A DNA stretch of 64,000 bases from Lachnospiraceae bacterium (GCA_017469935.1 JAFUFL010000009.1:1-64000); one strand, 5' to 3'; positions 14,993 through 24,112 are shown, numbered from the stretch's first letter. The notes: generated from the letters alone by a model not told the origin. Translations and numbers: made by a program.

Positions 14993-17254
14993 ATGAAAAA
15001 ATTGAGAGATTACACCGGAAAAGCACTGCAGGACTGCACGATCCTGGAACTGTATAATGCGGCTCTCGCACTGACGCAGGACGCCTGCAAGGACAAAGGG
15101 TACAACAGCGGAAAGAAGAAAGTTTACTATATTTCGGCGGAGTTTCTGATCGGAAAGCTCCTCTCCAACAACCTGATCAACCTCGGAATCTATGACGAGG
15201 TGAAGGCGGAGCTGGCAGAAGCAGGCAAGGACATCACGGAACTGGAGGAGTTCGAGTACGAGCCCTCTCTGGGAAACGGCGGCCTGGGAAGACTTGCGGC
15301 CTGCTTTATCGACAGCCTTGCGACGCTGGGCCTTCCGGCGGACGGCGTGGGCCTGGCTTACCACTGCGGCCTGTTCAAGCAGTCCTTCGAGGACAACAAG
15401 CAGCACGCGAGACCGGATTACTGGCGCAAGTGGGGCATGGCCAACTGGATGAGAAGGACTGACAAGCACTACAAGGTGCAGTGCGGCGACCTGGAGCTCA
15501 TCTCTACCATGTATGAGATCGACGTCACCGGTTACGGCAGCAAGTGCGGCCGTCTTCGCCTGTTCGACCTCGACACGGTCAACGAGAGACTGATCGGGTC
15601 GGGCATCGACTTTGACAAAGAAGAGATCGAGAAGAACCTGACGCTCTTCCTCTATCCCGATGACAGCGACGAGGCGGGCAGAATGCTGCGCGTCTATCAG
15701 GAGTATTTCATGGTCAGCAACGCGGCCCAGCTCATCATTGACGAGTGCGTGGAGCGCGGAAGCAACCTGCATGACCTGGCTGACTACGCTGCCATCCAGA
15801 TCAACGACACCCATCCGTCTCTGGTCATCCCTGAGCTGGTCCGTATTTTGACAGAGAAGGGGATCAAGGAGAAGGAAGCTTACCAGATCGTGACGGACGT
15901 CTGCGCTTACACGAACCACACGATCCTGGCAGAGGCGCTGGAGACATGGCCCAAGCATTTCTTTAAGGCCGTTGTTCCGCACCTGATGCCTGTCATCAAG
16001 AAGATGAACGACGCCGTCAAGGCAAAATACAGCGATCCGTCCGTGCAGATCATCGACGAGAACGGCAATGTGCACATGGCCCATATGGACATCCACTACA
16101 GCCACAGCGTCAACGGCGTCGCGAGACTCCACACGGAGATCCTCAAGAACACGGAGCTGAACAACTTCTACCAGCTCTATCCCGAGAAGTTCAACAACAA
16201 GACCAACGGGATCACGTTCCGCAGATGGGTCATCGAGTGCAATCCGGAGCTCACCGAACTGATCAGCGAGAAGATCGGGGACGGCTGGAAGACCGACGCG
16301 GAGCAGCTCGAGCAGCTCCTTCCCTACGCGGAAGACCCGGCCTTCCTCAAGTGCATCCTGAACAGAAAGACGACCGAGAAGAAGAAGTTCGCAGACTGGC
16401 TCTACAAGTACCAGGGCGACAAGGTCGATCCGAATTCCGTCTATGACGTCCAGATCAAGCGCCTTCACGAGTACAAGAGGCAGCAGCTGAACCTTCTGTG
16501 GGCCATCGACTGCTATCTGCACATCAAGGACGGCTACAGGCCGCGCAGACCGATCACGGTATTTTTCGGCGCCAAAGCAGCGCCCGCCTATGTCATCGCA
16601 AAGGACATCATCCATGCGATCCTGGCTTTCGGAAAGATTGTAAACAACGACCCTGACGTCAGCCCTTACCTCAAGGTCATCATGCTTCGCAACTACAATG
16701 TGTCCATGGCGGAGAAGCTGATTCCCGCATCGGACATTTCCGAGCAGATCTCGCTGGCTTCCAAGGAAGCCAGCGGGACCGGCAACATGAAGTTCATGCT
16801 CAACGGCGCTGTGACACTGGGGACCATGGACGGCGCCAACGTCGAGATCGCGGAGCTCGTCGGGGAGGACAATATTTTCACCTTCGGACAGTCCTCCGAG
16901 GAGGTCATCGAGCACTATAGGAAGGCGGACTACGTCTCCAAAGAATGGTACAAGAAGGACAAGCGGCTGCAGAGCGCGGTGGACTTCCTGGTCAGCGAGG
17001 AGATGGTGGAAGCCGGAGATAAGAAGCTTCTCAAGCAGCTCTACGACGAGCTTCTGGGCAAAGACTGGTTCATGACGTTCCCCGATTTCCAGAGCTACTG
17101 CAAGGCAAAAGACAGAGCACTGGAAGCTTATGAGGACAGGATGAGCTGGGCGAAGAAGATGGCGGTCAACATCGCCAAGGCCGGCTACTTCTCCTCCGAC
17201 AGGACGATTGATCAGTACAATAAGGATATCTGGCATCTGGAGAAGGATTGCTGA
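14993..17254 (+). CDS. glgP: glycogen/alpha-glucan phosphorylase
   Basis: A 753-residue family GT35 enzyme releasing glucose-1-phosphate from alpha-1,4-glucans. Typical stretches include EPSLGNGGLGRLAACFIDSL, TNGITFRRW and EASGTGNMKFMLNGA, where the Lys (~601) carries pyridoxal phosphate. It is shorter than the E. coli GlgP/MalP enzymes (~800), as in many clostridia. GAAGGAA precedes the ATG. The divergent AraC gene suggests carbohydrate control. No glycogen synthesis genes are nearby. Confidence 0.94.
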   Translation: MKKLRDYTGKALQDCTILELYNAALALTQDACKDKGYNSGKKKVYYISAEFLIGKLLSNNLINLGIYDEVKAELAEAGKDITELEEFEYEPSLGNGGLGRLAACFIDSLATLGLPADGVGLAYHCGLFKQSFEDNKQHARPDYWRKWGMANWMRRTDKHYKVQCGDLELISTMYEIDVTGYGSKCGRLRLFDLDTVNERLIGSGIDFDKEEIEKNLTLFLYPDDSDEAGRMLRVYQEYFMVSNAAQLIIDECVERGSNLHDLADYAAIQINDTHPSLVIPELVRILTEKGIKEKEAYQIVTDVCAYTNHTILAEALETWPKHFFKAVVPHLMPVIKKMNDAVKAKYSDPSVQIIDENGNVHMAHMDIHYSHSVNGVARLHTEILKNTELNNFYQLYPEKFNNKTNGITFRRWVIECNPELTELISEKIGDGWKTDAEQLEQLLPYAEDPAFLKCILNRKTTEKKKFADWLYKYQGDKVDPNSVYDVQIKRLHEYKRQQLNLLWAIDCYLHIKDGYRPRRPITVFFGAKAAPAYVIAKDIIHAILAFGKIVNNDPDVSPYLKVIMLRNYNVSMAEKLIPASDISEQISLASKEASGTGNMKFMLNGAVTLGTMDGANVEIAELVGEDNIFTFGQSSEEVIEHYRKADYVSKEWYKKDKRLQSAVDFLVSEEMVEAGDKKLLKQLYDELLGKDWFMTFPDFQSYCKAKDRALEAYEDRMSWAKKMAVNIAKAGYFSSDRTIDQYNKDIWHLEKDC

Positions 17255-17277
17255 AGAGTTTACGATGCACACGCGTG

Positions 17278-17347
17278 CGGAAAGGAAGATGCTGCCCGAA
17301 GGGCAGCCCGCACGCGGCGCAGCGGCTCGCTCTGCGAGCCTTGAATT
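17278..17347. repeat. intergenic repeat family B, copy 2
   Basis: GATGCTGCCC, a CTGCCCGAAGGGCAG hairpin, then GGCGCAGC and the hairpin GGCTCGCTCTGCGAGCC followed by TTGAATTCT. It shares its order and wording with 8107-8175 and 25268-25335. Confidence 0.7.
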
Positions 17348-17370
17348 CTGATTGTGTATCATAATTTAAG

Positions 17371-17413
17371 AGACCGTTTCGCGGAAAAAACATTTTCGCG
17401 GAGCGGTCTTTTT
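17371..17413 (+). terminator. Rho-independent terminator after glgP
   Basis: AGACCG / CGGTCT with an inner TTTCGCG...CGCGG arm, followed by TTTTT. It separates glgP from the following lysozyme-like gene. Confidence 0.75.
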
Positions 17414-17515
17414 GGCGCAAACAGGATTGTACTTGCCCCCTGTTGTATGCTCTGTTATAAAAGAAATAACGATAATTCATTGAGAGAAGACAGGATCGAA
17501 GGAGACCGCCGTAGG

Positions 17516-18226
17516 ATGGAAGAGAACAGGGAGCGACGGGAGGAAAGAGAATTCACTCGCAGGGAGAAGCAGCGAAAACAGGAGAGACTAAGGCGCGAGC
17601 AGGAGCTGCGGATCAAGATCGCAGCACTGTCTGTTCTGGTCCTTTTTGTACTTCTTTCGATGATCCGGGGGATCGTCCGATGGAGAGAGTCGGTGCGGGA
17701 GGAAGAGGAAAGGAAGAAGCAGCAGGAACTGGAGGAACGCGAGAATGAACTGCTCTCCGAGAGCGTCCTTCAGTACAGGGATCTGGTGGAGTACTACGCC
17801 GCAGAAGAAGGCATAGAACACTACGTGCCGGTCCTTCTGGCGATCATGCAGGTGGAGACCGCGGGCGAGCGCGACGACGTCATGCAGAGCAGCGAGTCGG
17901 CGGGCCTGGAGCCGAACAGCCTGGGGCCGGAGGACTCAATCGCGCAGGCCTGCGACTACTTCCGCGGTCTTGTGGACCGGCAGGAGACTACGGGCGTCGA
18001 CGACCGAACGGTCATACAGGCCTATAATTATGGGCCGGGTTATATCTACTATATAGAAGAGAACGGGGGCGTGCACTCTTTTGACCTGGCGGTGGCTTAC
18101 GCGGAGGAGATGTCGGGAGGCAGGACGGCGAACTACACGCATCCCATAGCGGATGACAATGGGAACTGGATGTATCTTTACGGAAATATGTACTATGTGA
18201 AGTTGGTGGAGCAGTACCTTCCTTAG
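17516..18226 (+). CDS. membrane-anchored lysozyme-like (CwlT-type) protein
   Basis: A 236-residue protein. It has a highly charged Arg/Glu N-terminus, one membrane segment (~33-53, AALSVLVLFVLLSMIRGIV), a short coiled stretch EEEERKKQQELEERENELL, then a lysozyme-like domain with the candidate catalytic Glu in QVETAGE (~113) and the GPEDSIAQACDYF...AYNYGPGYIYYI pattern of the CwlT/Slt-like family (PF13702). It probably cuts peptidoglycan outside the membrane. ATG at 17516 follows GAAGGAG; the longer frame from 17354 has no such site. Confidence 0.78.
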   Translation: MEENRERREEREFTRREKQRKQERLRREQELRIKIAALSVLVLFVLLSMIRGIVRWRESVREEEERKKQQELEERENELLSESVLQYRDLVEYYAAEEGIEHYVPVLLAIMQVETAGERDDVMQSSESAGLEPNSLGPEDSIAQACDYFRGLVDRQETTGVDDRTVIQAYNYGPGYIYYIEENGGVHSFDLAVAYAEEMSGGRTANYTHPIADDNGNWMYLYGNMYYVKLVEQYLP

Positions 18227-18240
18227 AAAGCGGGGCAGAA

Positions 18241-19107
18241 ATGGGAGAGCGCAAAGAACAGGAAAACAACACGACGATCCGCGACAGAGCCAAAAGATTT
18301 ACAAAGACGACACTGCTGGACTGGGGAGATCACAACGTCGGAACGTATGCATCGAGCATGAGTTTCTTTTTCTTCATGTCCATGATTCCGCTCCTGATCA
18401 TTCTGCTGCAGCTGCTGCCCTATATCGGGCTGTCCAGACATGAACTGCTGAGCTTTCTGTATGAACTGGTCCCCGAGGCCGGGTACGAGCTGGTGCAGAG
18501 AGTCGTCGATGAGGCCTACCGGACAAGCGGCAGCCTCGTATCGGCCTCCGCGCTGATGCTTTTCTGGTCAGCCTCCCGAGGAACCATGGCGCTGCGGCTG
18601 AGCCTGAACAACATCTACGACGAAGAAGAGAGCAGGTCCTATCCGGTTTTGTGCCTGCTCTCCATCGGGTACACGGGGGCTCTGATCTTGACCTTTGCCG
18701 CCATGCTCTTTATTATCTTTGCGGGACCGGTCAGCACCTATCTCGTGGTGGCAGTGCCGGATCTCTTTTTGAACCCGGTCACCATTGAGCTGCGCTACAA
18801 AATGCTGCTCACTGTGCTCATGGTGCTGTTCGTCGCGCTGGTCTACACCTTTATACCGGCCGGGAAGAGGCACTTTGTGCGGCAGATTCCGGGCGCGGTG
18901 CTGGTCTCGCTGGTGTGGAATATCTTTTCTTACTTTTTCTCAATCTATGTGAAGGGTTACAACGCCTATACCATGTTTTACGGGAGCCTCGGTACGATCG
19001 CCATCATGATGTTCTGGCTGTACTGCTGCTTCAATATTTTGCTGATCGGCGCCTTTTTCAACCGGCTCTTCGGGGCGCGGTGGGGCCGGATCAAAAACAT
19101 GTTGTAA
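18241..19107 (+). CDS. YihY/virulence factor BrkB family membrane protein
   Basis: A 288-residue integral membrane protein with about six hydrophobic segments (first FFFFMSMIPLLIILLQLLPY). It shows the family hallmark of an amphipathic start followed by GTYASSMSFFFFMSMIPL, and the late AYTMFYGSLGTIAIMMFWLY. The function of the family is not established; a transport role is often assumed. It starts 14 bases after the lysozyme-like gene and probably shares its transcript, pointing to the cell envelope. Confidence 0.85.
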   Translation: MGERKEQENNTTIRDRAKRFTKTTLLDWGDHNVGTYASSMSFFFFMSMIPLLIILLQLLPYIGLSRHELLSFLYELVPEAGYELVQRVVDEAYRTSGSLVSASALMLFWSASRGTMALRLSLNNIYDEEESRSYPVLCLLSIGYTGALILTFAAMLFIIFAGPVSTYLVVAVPDLFLNPVTIELRYKMLLTVLMVLFVALVYTFIPAGKRHFVRQIPGAVLVSLVWNIFSYFFSIYVKGYNAYTMFYGSLGTIAIMMFWLYCCFNILLIGAFFNRLFGARWGRIKNML

Positions 19108-19136
19108 TCATTCAGCACTTGGGCGCTGAATGATTT
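19106..19136. terminator. bidirectional terminator hairpin
   Basis: AATCATTCAGC pairs with GCTGAATGATT (19106-19116 with 19125-19135) between the convergent yihY-like and glcD-like genes. The T-tails are short on both sides. Confidence 0.5.
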
Positions 19137-19144
19137 CACAACCT

Positions 19145-20563
19145 TCAAGAGTTGAACTCGACGACCTTGCCCGGATTGAGGACCAGGTTGGGGTCAAAAG
19201 CCAGCTTGATCGCCTTGTGAAGCTCGATGATGCGGTCGCCGACGAATTCTTTGAAGTATTCGAGGCGGCCGTTTCCGATGCCGTGTTCGCCGGAGAGCTG
19301 GCCGCCCAGGCTCTTGGACAGGGCATAGAGTTCCTTAAGGCAGGCGCTCGTCGCCGCCTCCCATTCTTCATCGCTCATCTCGGGACCGCGGAGCATCTCC
19401 GTGTGAATATTGCCGTCGCCGCAGTGGCCGCAGGGCTCCACGCGGATGCCGTGGGAGAGCGCGATGCGCTTGGCCGCCTTGACATATTCCGCGATGGCGC
19501 TTCTGGGAACGACCACGTCACATTCTTCCTGCATGACCGAATCCGCTTTCATACCTTCGAGAATACCGCCGCGCACGGCCCAGACCTGCGCGATCCTGTC
19601 GGGGGTATCCGCCACAAAGACGTCGATGGCGCCCTCCCGGAAGGAGGCGTGGGCGCAGACTTCGATGGCGCCGTCCAGTTCCTGGGGAGTGGTGGAGTCA
19701 TACATGACCAGAAGGACCGCATTGCCTTCCTTGACGGGGAGCCTGCGGTCGAGGGTGCGCTCCACGATATCGAGCAGTTCGCGCTCGAGGAACTCGATCG
19801 CTGTGGGAACATAAGGAAGGGCAAGCACATGGGGAACCATGTCCGCGCAGGCTTCCAGGCTCTCGAAGGGAATGACCAGGGTTGCGGAATATTTTGGCGC
19901 GGGAAGGAGCTTCAGAGTGACCTGCGTCACGATGCACAGGGTCCCCTCCGAGCCGATGACCAGGTCCTTGATCGAATAACCGGTCGTGTTCTTGACGACG
20001 TTGGAGGAGAACTGCTCGATGGAGCCGTCGGGAAGGACGGCGCGGATGCAGCGCACGAAGTCCCTCGTGAGGCCGTAGCGGACCGCTTTCATGCCGCCGG
20101 CGTTGGTGATGACGTTGCCGCCGATGGAGGCATATTTCTCGCCCGGATCCGGAGGGTAGAAGAGGCCTTCCGCCAGCGCTTCTTTCTGCACATCGATCAA
20201 AAGAGCGCCGGGCTCGCAGGTGATGGTCTGGTTCTTGTGATCGACCGGATAGATCTTGTTCATGCGCATCACGGAGAGCATGACGCCGCCGTATTTGCAG
20301 CTGGAGCCGCCGGCCAGGCCGGTGCCCGCGCCGCGGACGACGAGGGGAATATTGTGCTCGTTGCAGTAAGCCATAATCTTGGAGATCTCCTCCTCAGAGG
20401 TCACTTCCACGTAGAGCTCGGGCGGGTAGGAGCCATAGTTGGGCATCTCGTCGTGATAGAATTCTTCCGAGATCTCCTCCCCGATTTTGACGCGGGAGGG
20501 CTCTGTGACGCTGATTATGTAGTAGAAATCAGCGGTGTCCATTTTTTTGTAGGGGTAAGCCAT
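19145..20563 (-). CDS. FAD-binding oxidase, glycolate oxidase/D-lactate dehydrogenase GlcD type
   Basis: A 472-residue flavoenzyme. The FAD_binding_4 domain has VVRGAGTGLAGGSS (~80-93) and GGNVITNAGGMKAVRYG. The C-terminal FAD-oxidase domain has EPCGHCGDGNIHTEML and GEHGIGNGRLEYF, both diagnostic of GlcD/D-lactate dehydrogenases. The substrate may be D-lactate or another 2-hydroxyacid. No EtfAB or GlcE/F partner is adjacent, although clostridial relatives often work with electron-transfer flavoprotein. AAAGGAA precedes the ATG. Confidence 0.88.
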   Translation of the reverse strand: MAYPYKKMDTADFYYIISVTEPSRVKIGEEISEEFYHDEMPNYGSYPPELYVEVTSEEEISKIMAYCNEHNIPLVVRGAGTGLAGGSSCKYGGVMLSVMRMNKIYPVDHKNQTITCEPGALLIDVQKEALAEGLFYPPDPGEKYASIGGNVITNAGGMKAVRYGLTRDFVRCIRAVLPDGSIEQFSSNVVKNTTGYSIKDLVIGSEGTLCIVTQVTLKLLPAPKYSATLVIPFESLEACADMVPHVLALPYVPTAIEFLERELLDIVERTLDRRLPVKEGNAVLLVMYDSTTPQELDGAIEVCAHASFREGAIDVFVADTPDRIAQVWAVRGGILEGMKADSVMQEECDVVVPRSAIAEYVKAAKRIALSHGIRVEPCGHCGDGNIHTEMLRGPEMSDEEWEAATSACLKELYALSKSLGGQLSGEHGIGNGRLEYFKEFVGDRIIELHKAIKLAFDPNLVLNPGKVVEFNS

Positions 20564-20622
20564 ATGCCATTCCTTTCATCTATGTCATACAGTTGAGTGC
20601 GTGTGTTCATGGAACAAGGATA

Positions 20623-20656
20623 CCCACGTCCCGGAAAAGTTCTTTCGGGACGTGGG
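20623..20656. terminator. hairpin between symporter and glcD-like gene
   Basis: CCCACGTCCCG pairs with CGGGACGTGGG (20623-20633 with 20646-20656). The T-tail is weak in both directions, so it may be a poor terminator or a leader structure for the flavoenzyme gene. Confidence 0.5.
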
Positions 20657-20750
20657 ATCTTAGTCATCACTATGATAGTCACATTTAACCGACTTTTCAA
20701 TTGCTTTATCACTTTGACGCGGCATATTGCGGCGTATTGAGCGAAGTTCA

Positions 20751-20819
20751 GTTGTTTTTCAGGCGGCGCCCCTTTAAGCGGAGAATCTTTGTCCTGAAAG
20801 TTGTTTTTCGGGCGGCGCT
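20751..20819. repeat. 20-base direct repeat at the symporter stop
   Basis: GTTGTTTTTCAGGCGGCGCC (20751-20770) is repeated with two differences at 20800-20819, where it overlaps the stop of the minus-strand symporter gene. This looks like a local duplication. Confidence 0.5.
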
Positions 20820-22363
20820 TATTCTTCGTCGCTCAGAGCTTCCGTCTGCTGCACCAGTACCTTCTTGCTGTAGCTGGAGAAAGCATCGTCGACGAGTGCC
20901 TGATCCGGCTTAGGCGTGATCACGGATACGACCGGGACGATCACAAGTCCGATCAGCATGCAGAAGGCGCCGGCGTTAATGGGAGACTGCAGCACGGCCG
21001 GAAGAGACGGGCGCGCAAGCATGTTCACCAGCATGAAGATAACGGAGAAGAGGAAGTTCACCCAGCATGCCAGGGGTGTCGTCTTCTTCCAGTACAGGCC
21101 GTACAGGAAGGGAGCCAGGAAGGCACCTGCCATCGCGCCCCAGGAGATACCCATCAGCTGCGCGATGAAAGTCACGTTGGACTTGTACTGGATCAGCGCG
21201 ATGATAACGGAGATCAGGATGAAGAGCACGATCAGCCAGCGCATGATCAGAAGCTGCTTTTTCTCCTCAAGTTTCTTGAAAACGTGTCCGCGGATCAGGT
21301 CCAGTGTGATCGTGGAACTGGAAGTGAGAACCAGCGAGGACAGAGTGGACATGGATGCGGAGAGCACCAGGATGACCACGACGCCGATCAGGATGTCCGG
21401 AAGACCCGAGAGCATGGTGGGAACGACGGAGTCGTAACCGTTTGCCGCAATATCGATCCTGTCGGAGAACAGACGGCCGAAACCGCCCAGGAAGTAGCAG
21501 CCGCCCGCCACTACGATGGCAAAGAAAGTGGAGATGACGGTACCGGTCTCAATGGACTTCTCGTTTCTGATGGCATAGAACTTCTGCACCATCTGAGGAA
21601 GGCCCCATGTGCCCAGGGAGGTCAGGATTACGACGCCCAGAAGGTTGAAGGGATCGGGACCCAGGAAGGAGTTGAAGACGCCGGGTGTAGTGGAAACCGT
21701 CTCGTCCGTCACTTTTGCAAGGCCGTCCAGAGCCGCCAGCAGTCCGCCGTTTGTATTCAGCACGGCGAGAATGACCGCGACGATACCGAACAGCATGATG
21801 ATGCCCTGGATGAAATCGTTGACGGCGGTCGCCATGTAGCCGCCCACAATGACGTAGATGCCGGTGAGCACGGCCATGACTACTACGCAGATGGAATAGT
21901 CAATATTGAAGGCCATTCCGAACAGTCTGGACAGACCGTTGTAGAGGGAAGCCGTGTAAGGGATCATAAAGATGAAGGTGATGATGGAAGCGGCGATCTT
22001 GAGGTTCTCGCTTCCGAATCTCCTGCCAAAAAATTCAGGCATGGTAGCCGTGTCCAGATGCTGGGTCATGATCCTTGTGCGTCTTCCCAGGATCCGCCAG
22101 GCCATCAGGGAGCCGATCAGGGCGTTGCCGATGCCCACCCAGGTCGCCGCGATGCCGTATTTCCAGCCGAACTGTCCCGCGTAACCTACGAAAATGACCG
22201 CGGAGAAATAGGAGGTTCCGTACGCAAATGCTGTGAGCCAGGGACCGACGGAGCGGCCGCCCAGGACGAATCCGTTGACATCGGTGGCAGACTGTCTGCA
22301 ATAGAAACCGATGCCCACCATAACGGTAAAGAACAGCAGAAGCATCAAAATTTTGATAATCAT
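20819..22363 (-). CDS. sodium/solute symporter (SSF family)
   Basis: A 514-residue protein with ~13 hydrophobic segments and the SSF signature stretches GFVLGGRSVGPWLTAFAYG, YSICVVVMAVLTGIYVIVGG and SASMSTLSSLVLTSSSTITLD (sodium-site Ser/Thr). PutP- and PanF-like transporters share these; the solute is not clear. ATG at 22363 follows TAAAGGAGG; the longer frame extends into repeats. The gene lies upstream of and in line with the flavoenzyme gene, so it could bring in a carboxylate for that enzyme. Confidence 0.88.
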   Translation of the reverse strand: MIIKILMLLLFFTVMVGIGFYCRQSATDVNGFVLGGRSVGPWLTAFAYGTSYFSAVIFVGYAGQFGWKYGIAATWVGIGNALIGSLMAWRILGRRTRIMTQHLDTATMPEFFGRRFGSENLKIAASIITFIFMIPYTASLYNGLSRLFGMAFNIDYSICVVVMAVLTGIYVIVGGYMATAVNDFIQGIIMLFGIVAVILAVLNTNGGLLAALDGLAKVTDETVSTTPGVFNSFLGPDPFNLLGVVILTSLGTWGLPQMVQKFYAIRNEKSIETGTVISTFFAIVVAGGCYFLGGFGRLFSDRIDIAANGYDSVVPTMLSGLPDILIGVVVILVLSASMSTLSSLVLTSSSTITLDLIRGHVFKKLEEKKQLLIMRWLIVLFILISVIIALIQYKSNVTFIAQLMGISWGAMAGAFLAPFLYGLYWKKTTPLACWVNFLFSVIFMLVNMLARPSLPAVLQSPINAGAFCMLIGLVIVPVVSVITPKPDQALVDDAFSSYSKKVLVQQTEALSDEE

Positions 22364-22431
22364 TTGAGTATCCTCCTTTAAGTGTTTGTCGTACGGGTCG
22401 ACGGAAATTTTTGCCTTGTTTTGGTTTAATG

Positions 22432-22486
22432 CTTTAAAGTTTAACACTTTAAAGTGCAATGCGTCGACGCTTTGAAGTGTAACACT
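22432..22486. promoter_or_regulatory. cluster of palindromes upstream of the symporter, likely operator
   Basis: In 55 bases there are CTTTAAAG (22432), the perfect 12-base CACTTTAAAGTG (22445-22456), GCGTCGACGC (22461-22470), CTTTGAAG (22470) and AGTGTAACACT (22476-22486). This density suggests binding sites for a dimeric regulator of the symporter gene. Confidence 0.5.
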
Positions 22487-22513
22487 GATTGGGGGAGGCG
22501 TCAATGATTTTTT

Positions 22514-22577
22514 GTAATTATTCAGCACCCCGTAAAAATAATCAAAAGAAGGACCGGAGAGCTCGCTCTCCGCGCCG
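22514..22577. repeat. left-half copy of structured repeat family A
   Basis: TAATTATTCAGCACCCC begins the element as in the full copies, followed by a decayed left arm (GTAAAAATAATCAAAAGAAG) and the loop GAGCTCGCTC. The right half is missing. The copy breaks where a separate inverted-repeat element begins. Confidence 0.65.
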
Positions 22578-22802
22578 TTAGGCATAAACGCGGTGTTTTA
22601 CAGTTTCATCTCCCAATAATTCCTCAAGTGTAAGTGCTAAAAGCTGAGATTGGAAGATAAATTGTCCATGGAATGCGTTATTGCCTAAAACTATGGAAAA
22701 AGACTTCCAGAATTGGCTGGAAATAAGTGTTTTCTCGAAGGTATTGGGATTTGTTTTCGCTATTATGGAACTTTATGCCTAAAAGTGGGGGCGCGGAGCG
22801 AG
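22562..22802. repeat. 241-base element with ~25-base terminal inverted repeats
   Basis: The left end, CTCGCTCTCCGCGCC (22562-22576) plus TTAGGCATAAA (22578-22588), is matched in complement at the right end by TTTATGCCTAA (22772-22782) plus GGCGCGGAGCGAG (22790-22802). The inside is A/T-rich and has no credible gene. Confidence 0.55.
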
Positions 22803-23115
22803 TGGCGCGCGCGTTACCGCGCGCGGGAAGTGCTTTGGGGAGCCCGGGCTCGCGGAGCGAGCGGGGCGGGTTCTGGCGCAAGTCGGAAGTGCATTGCAGA
22901 AGCCGGAAAGCAAGCAAGCGCAATGCAAGAAAAAAAGACCGGATCAACTGTAAGCATCATTTCATGTTTAAGAAATTATTGACGTCTTTAATATCGACAA
23001 TTGACAAACGTATGGTTGATAATATTTACACACGGCGCGAGGACTCACGCGCGGAACTGAAAACTAAGAATGGACTATAAATAGAATCAGAGAGACTTAC
23101 ATTGAGGAGGAAACT
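22803..23115. other. non-coding stretch before the hydroxyacid dehydrogenase gene
   Basis: Starts G/C-rich with alternating GCGC runs (GCGCGCGCGTTACCGCGCGC), then becomes A/T-rich. An inverted repeat TGCATTGC / GCAATGCA lies near 22890-22925. A TTGACA-like hexamer near 23001 may belong to the promoter of the downstream gene. No protein frame is supported. Confidence 0.5.
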
Positions 23116-24051
23116 ATGAAAATACTTGTTACCGTACCCCTTACGGATGAGGAACGCATTGAGCTGCAATCCAAAATGCCGGATGCGGACTATATTTTTA
23201 CAGAGCGGTATAAAGCCACGGCGGAGGAGATCCGGGAGGCGGACATCATCCTGGGAAATGTGGTGGCAGATAGGCTGGCAGGGGCCTCGAACCTGAAGTG
23301 GCTGCAGCTGAACACCGCCGGCGCGGATCAGTATGTGAAAGAAGGAGTCCTTCCGGCACAGACGATATTGACGAATGCGGCGGGCTGTTACGAGCTGTCA
23401 GTCAGCGAACATATGCTGGCGTCGACCTTTTATCTGGTCAAAAAGCTCGGGCTGTATCACAGAAATCAAATGGATTCGCTGTGGAAGGATGAAGGACAGG
23501 TGCAGGGCATAGAAGGCAGCAGGACTCTTGTGGTAGGACTGGGCAGCATCGGCAGCAGCTACGCGCGCAAGATGTCTCTTCTGGGAAGCCGGGTCGTCGG
23601 GCTGCGCCGGTCGGTGTCGGAGTGCCCGGAGTACCTGGAGGCGATCGGAACGGTTGACGAGCTGGACCGATATCTTCCCGAGGCGGATATTGTGGCGCTG
23701 TCGCTGCCGCACACGCCGCAGACCGCGCACATCATAAACGCGGAGAGGCTGTCTGCCATGAAGAAGGGGAGCTTTCTTATTAATGCGGGAAGGGGAGGCG
23801 CCATCGACCAGGAGGCGCTGGTGAATGCGCTGCACAGCGGTCCTCTTGCAGGGGCAGCCTTGGACGTCACGGTTCCGGAGCCTTTGCCCGCCGATCACCC
23901 GCTGTGGAAATGCGAGAACCTTTTGCTGACGCCTCACGTTGCGGGCGGCTACCATATGCAGGAGACGCTCCGAAGAATCATAAGGCTGATTATTGACAAT
24001 TTAGGCCGATATGCGGCGGGAGAGGAGCTGCGCGGGGTAGTGAGACGATAA
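23116..24051 (+). CDS. D-2-hydroxyacid dehydrogenase, NAD-binding
   Basis: A 311-residue oxidoreductase of the D-isomer 2-hydroxyacid dehydrogenase family. The Rossmann motif is VVGLGSIGSSYARKM (~139-153). The catalytic Arg lies in LINAGRGGAIDQEAL, Glu in LDVTVPEPLPADHPLW and His in NLLLTPHVAGG. Substrates in the family include glyoxylate/hydroxypyruvate and other 2-oxoacids. GAGGAGG precedes the ATG. It stands alone with repeats on both sides. Confidence 0.88.
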   Translation: MKILVTVPLTDEERIELQSKMPDADYIFTERYKATAEEIREADIILGNVVADRLAGASNLKWLQLNTAGADQYVKEGVLPAQTILTNAAGCYELSVSEHMLASTFYLVKKLGLYHRNQMDSLWKDEGQVQGIEGSRTLVVGLGSIGSSYARKMSLLGSRVVGLRRSVSECPEYLEAIGTVDELDRYLPEADIVALSLPHTPQTAHIINAERLSAMKKGSFLINAGRGGAIDQEALVNALHSGPLAGAALDVTVPEPLPADHPLWKCENLLLTPHVAGGYHMQETLRRIIRLIIDNLGRYAAGEELRGVVRR

Positions 24052-24112
24052 CTAAGGGGACCGCCTCTGTAAATAAGCTGTTGGCATAAAACGCTCTCGG
24101 TGACGGATAAAG

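Noticed and set aside
16225..16446. Short plus-strand frames inside glgP and other genes
   Set aside because: They lie in alternative frames of well-supported genes, lack ribosome binding sites and have Arg/Ser/Pro-rich composition typical of out-of-frame reading.
14945..17362. 805-residue open frame on the minus strand opposite glgP
   Set aside because: It is the mirror of a highly codon-biased glycogen phosphorylase gene with diagnostic motifs on the plus strand. The antisense translation has no family motif and no ribosome binding site.
19130..20596. 488-residue plus-strand frame opposite the GlcD-type gene
   Set aside because: Antisense of a gene with clear FAD-oxidase motifs; composition artefact of G/C-rich third positions.
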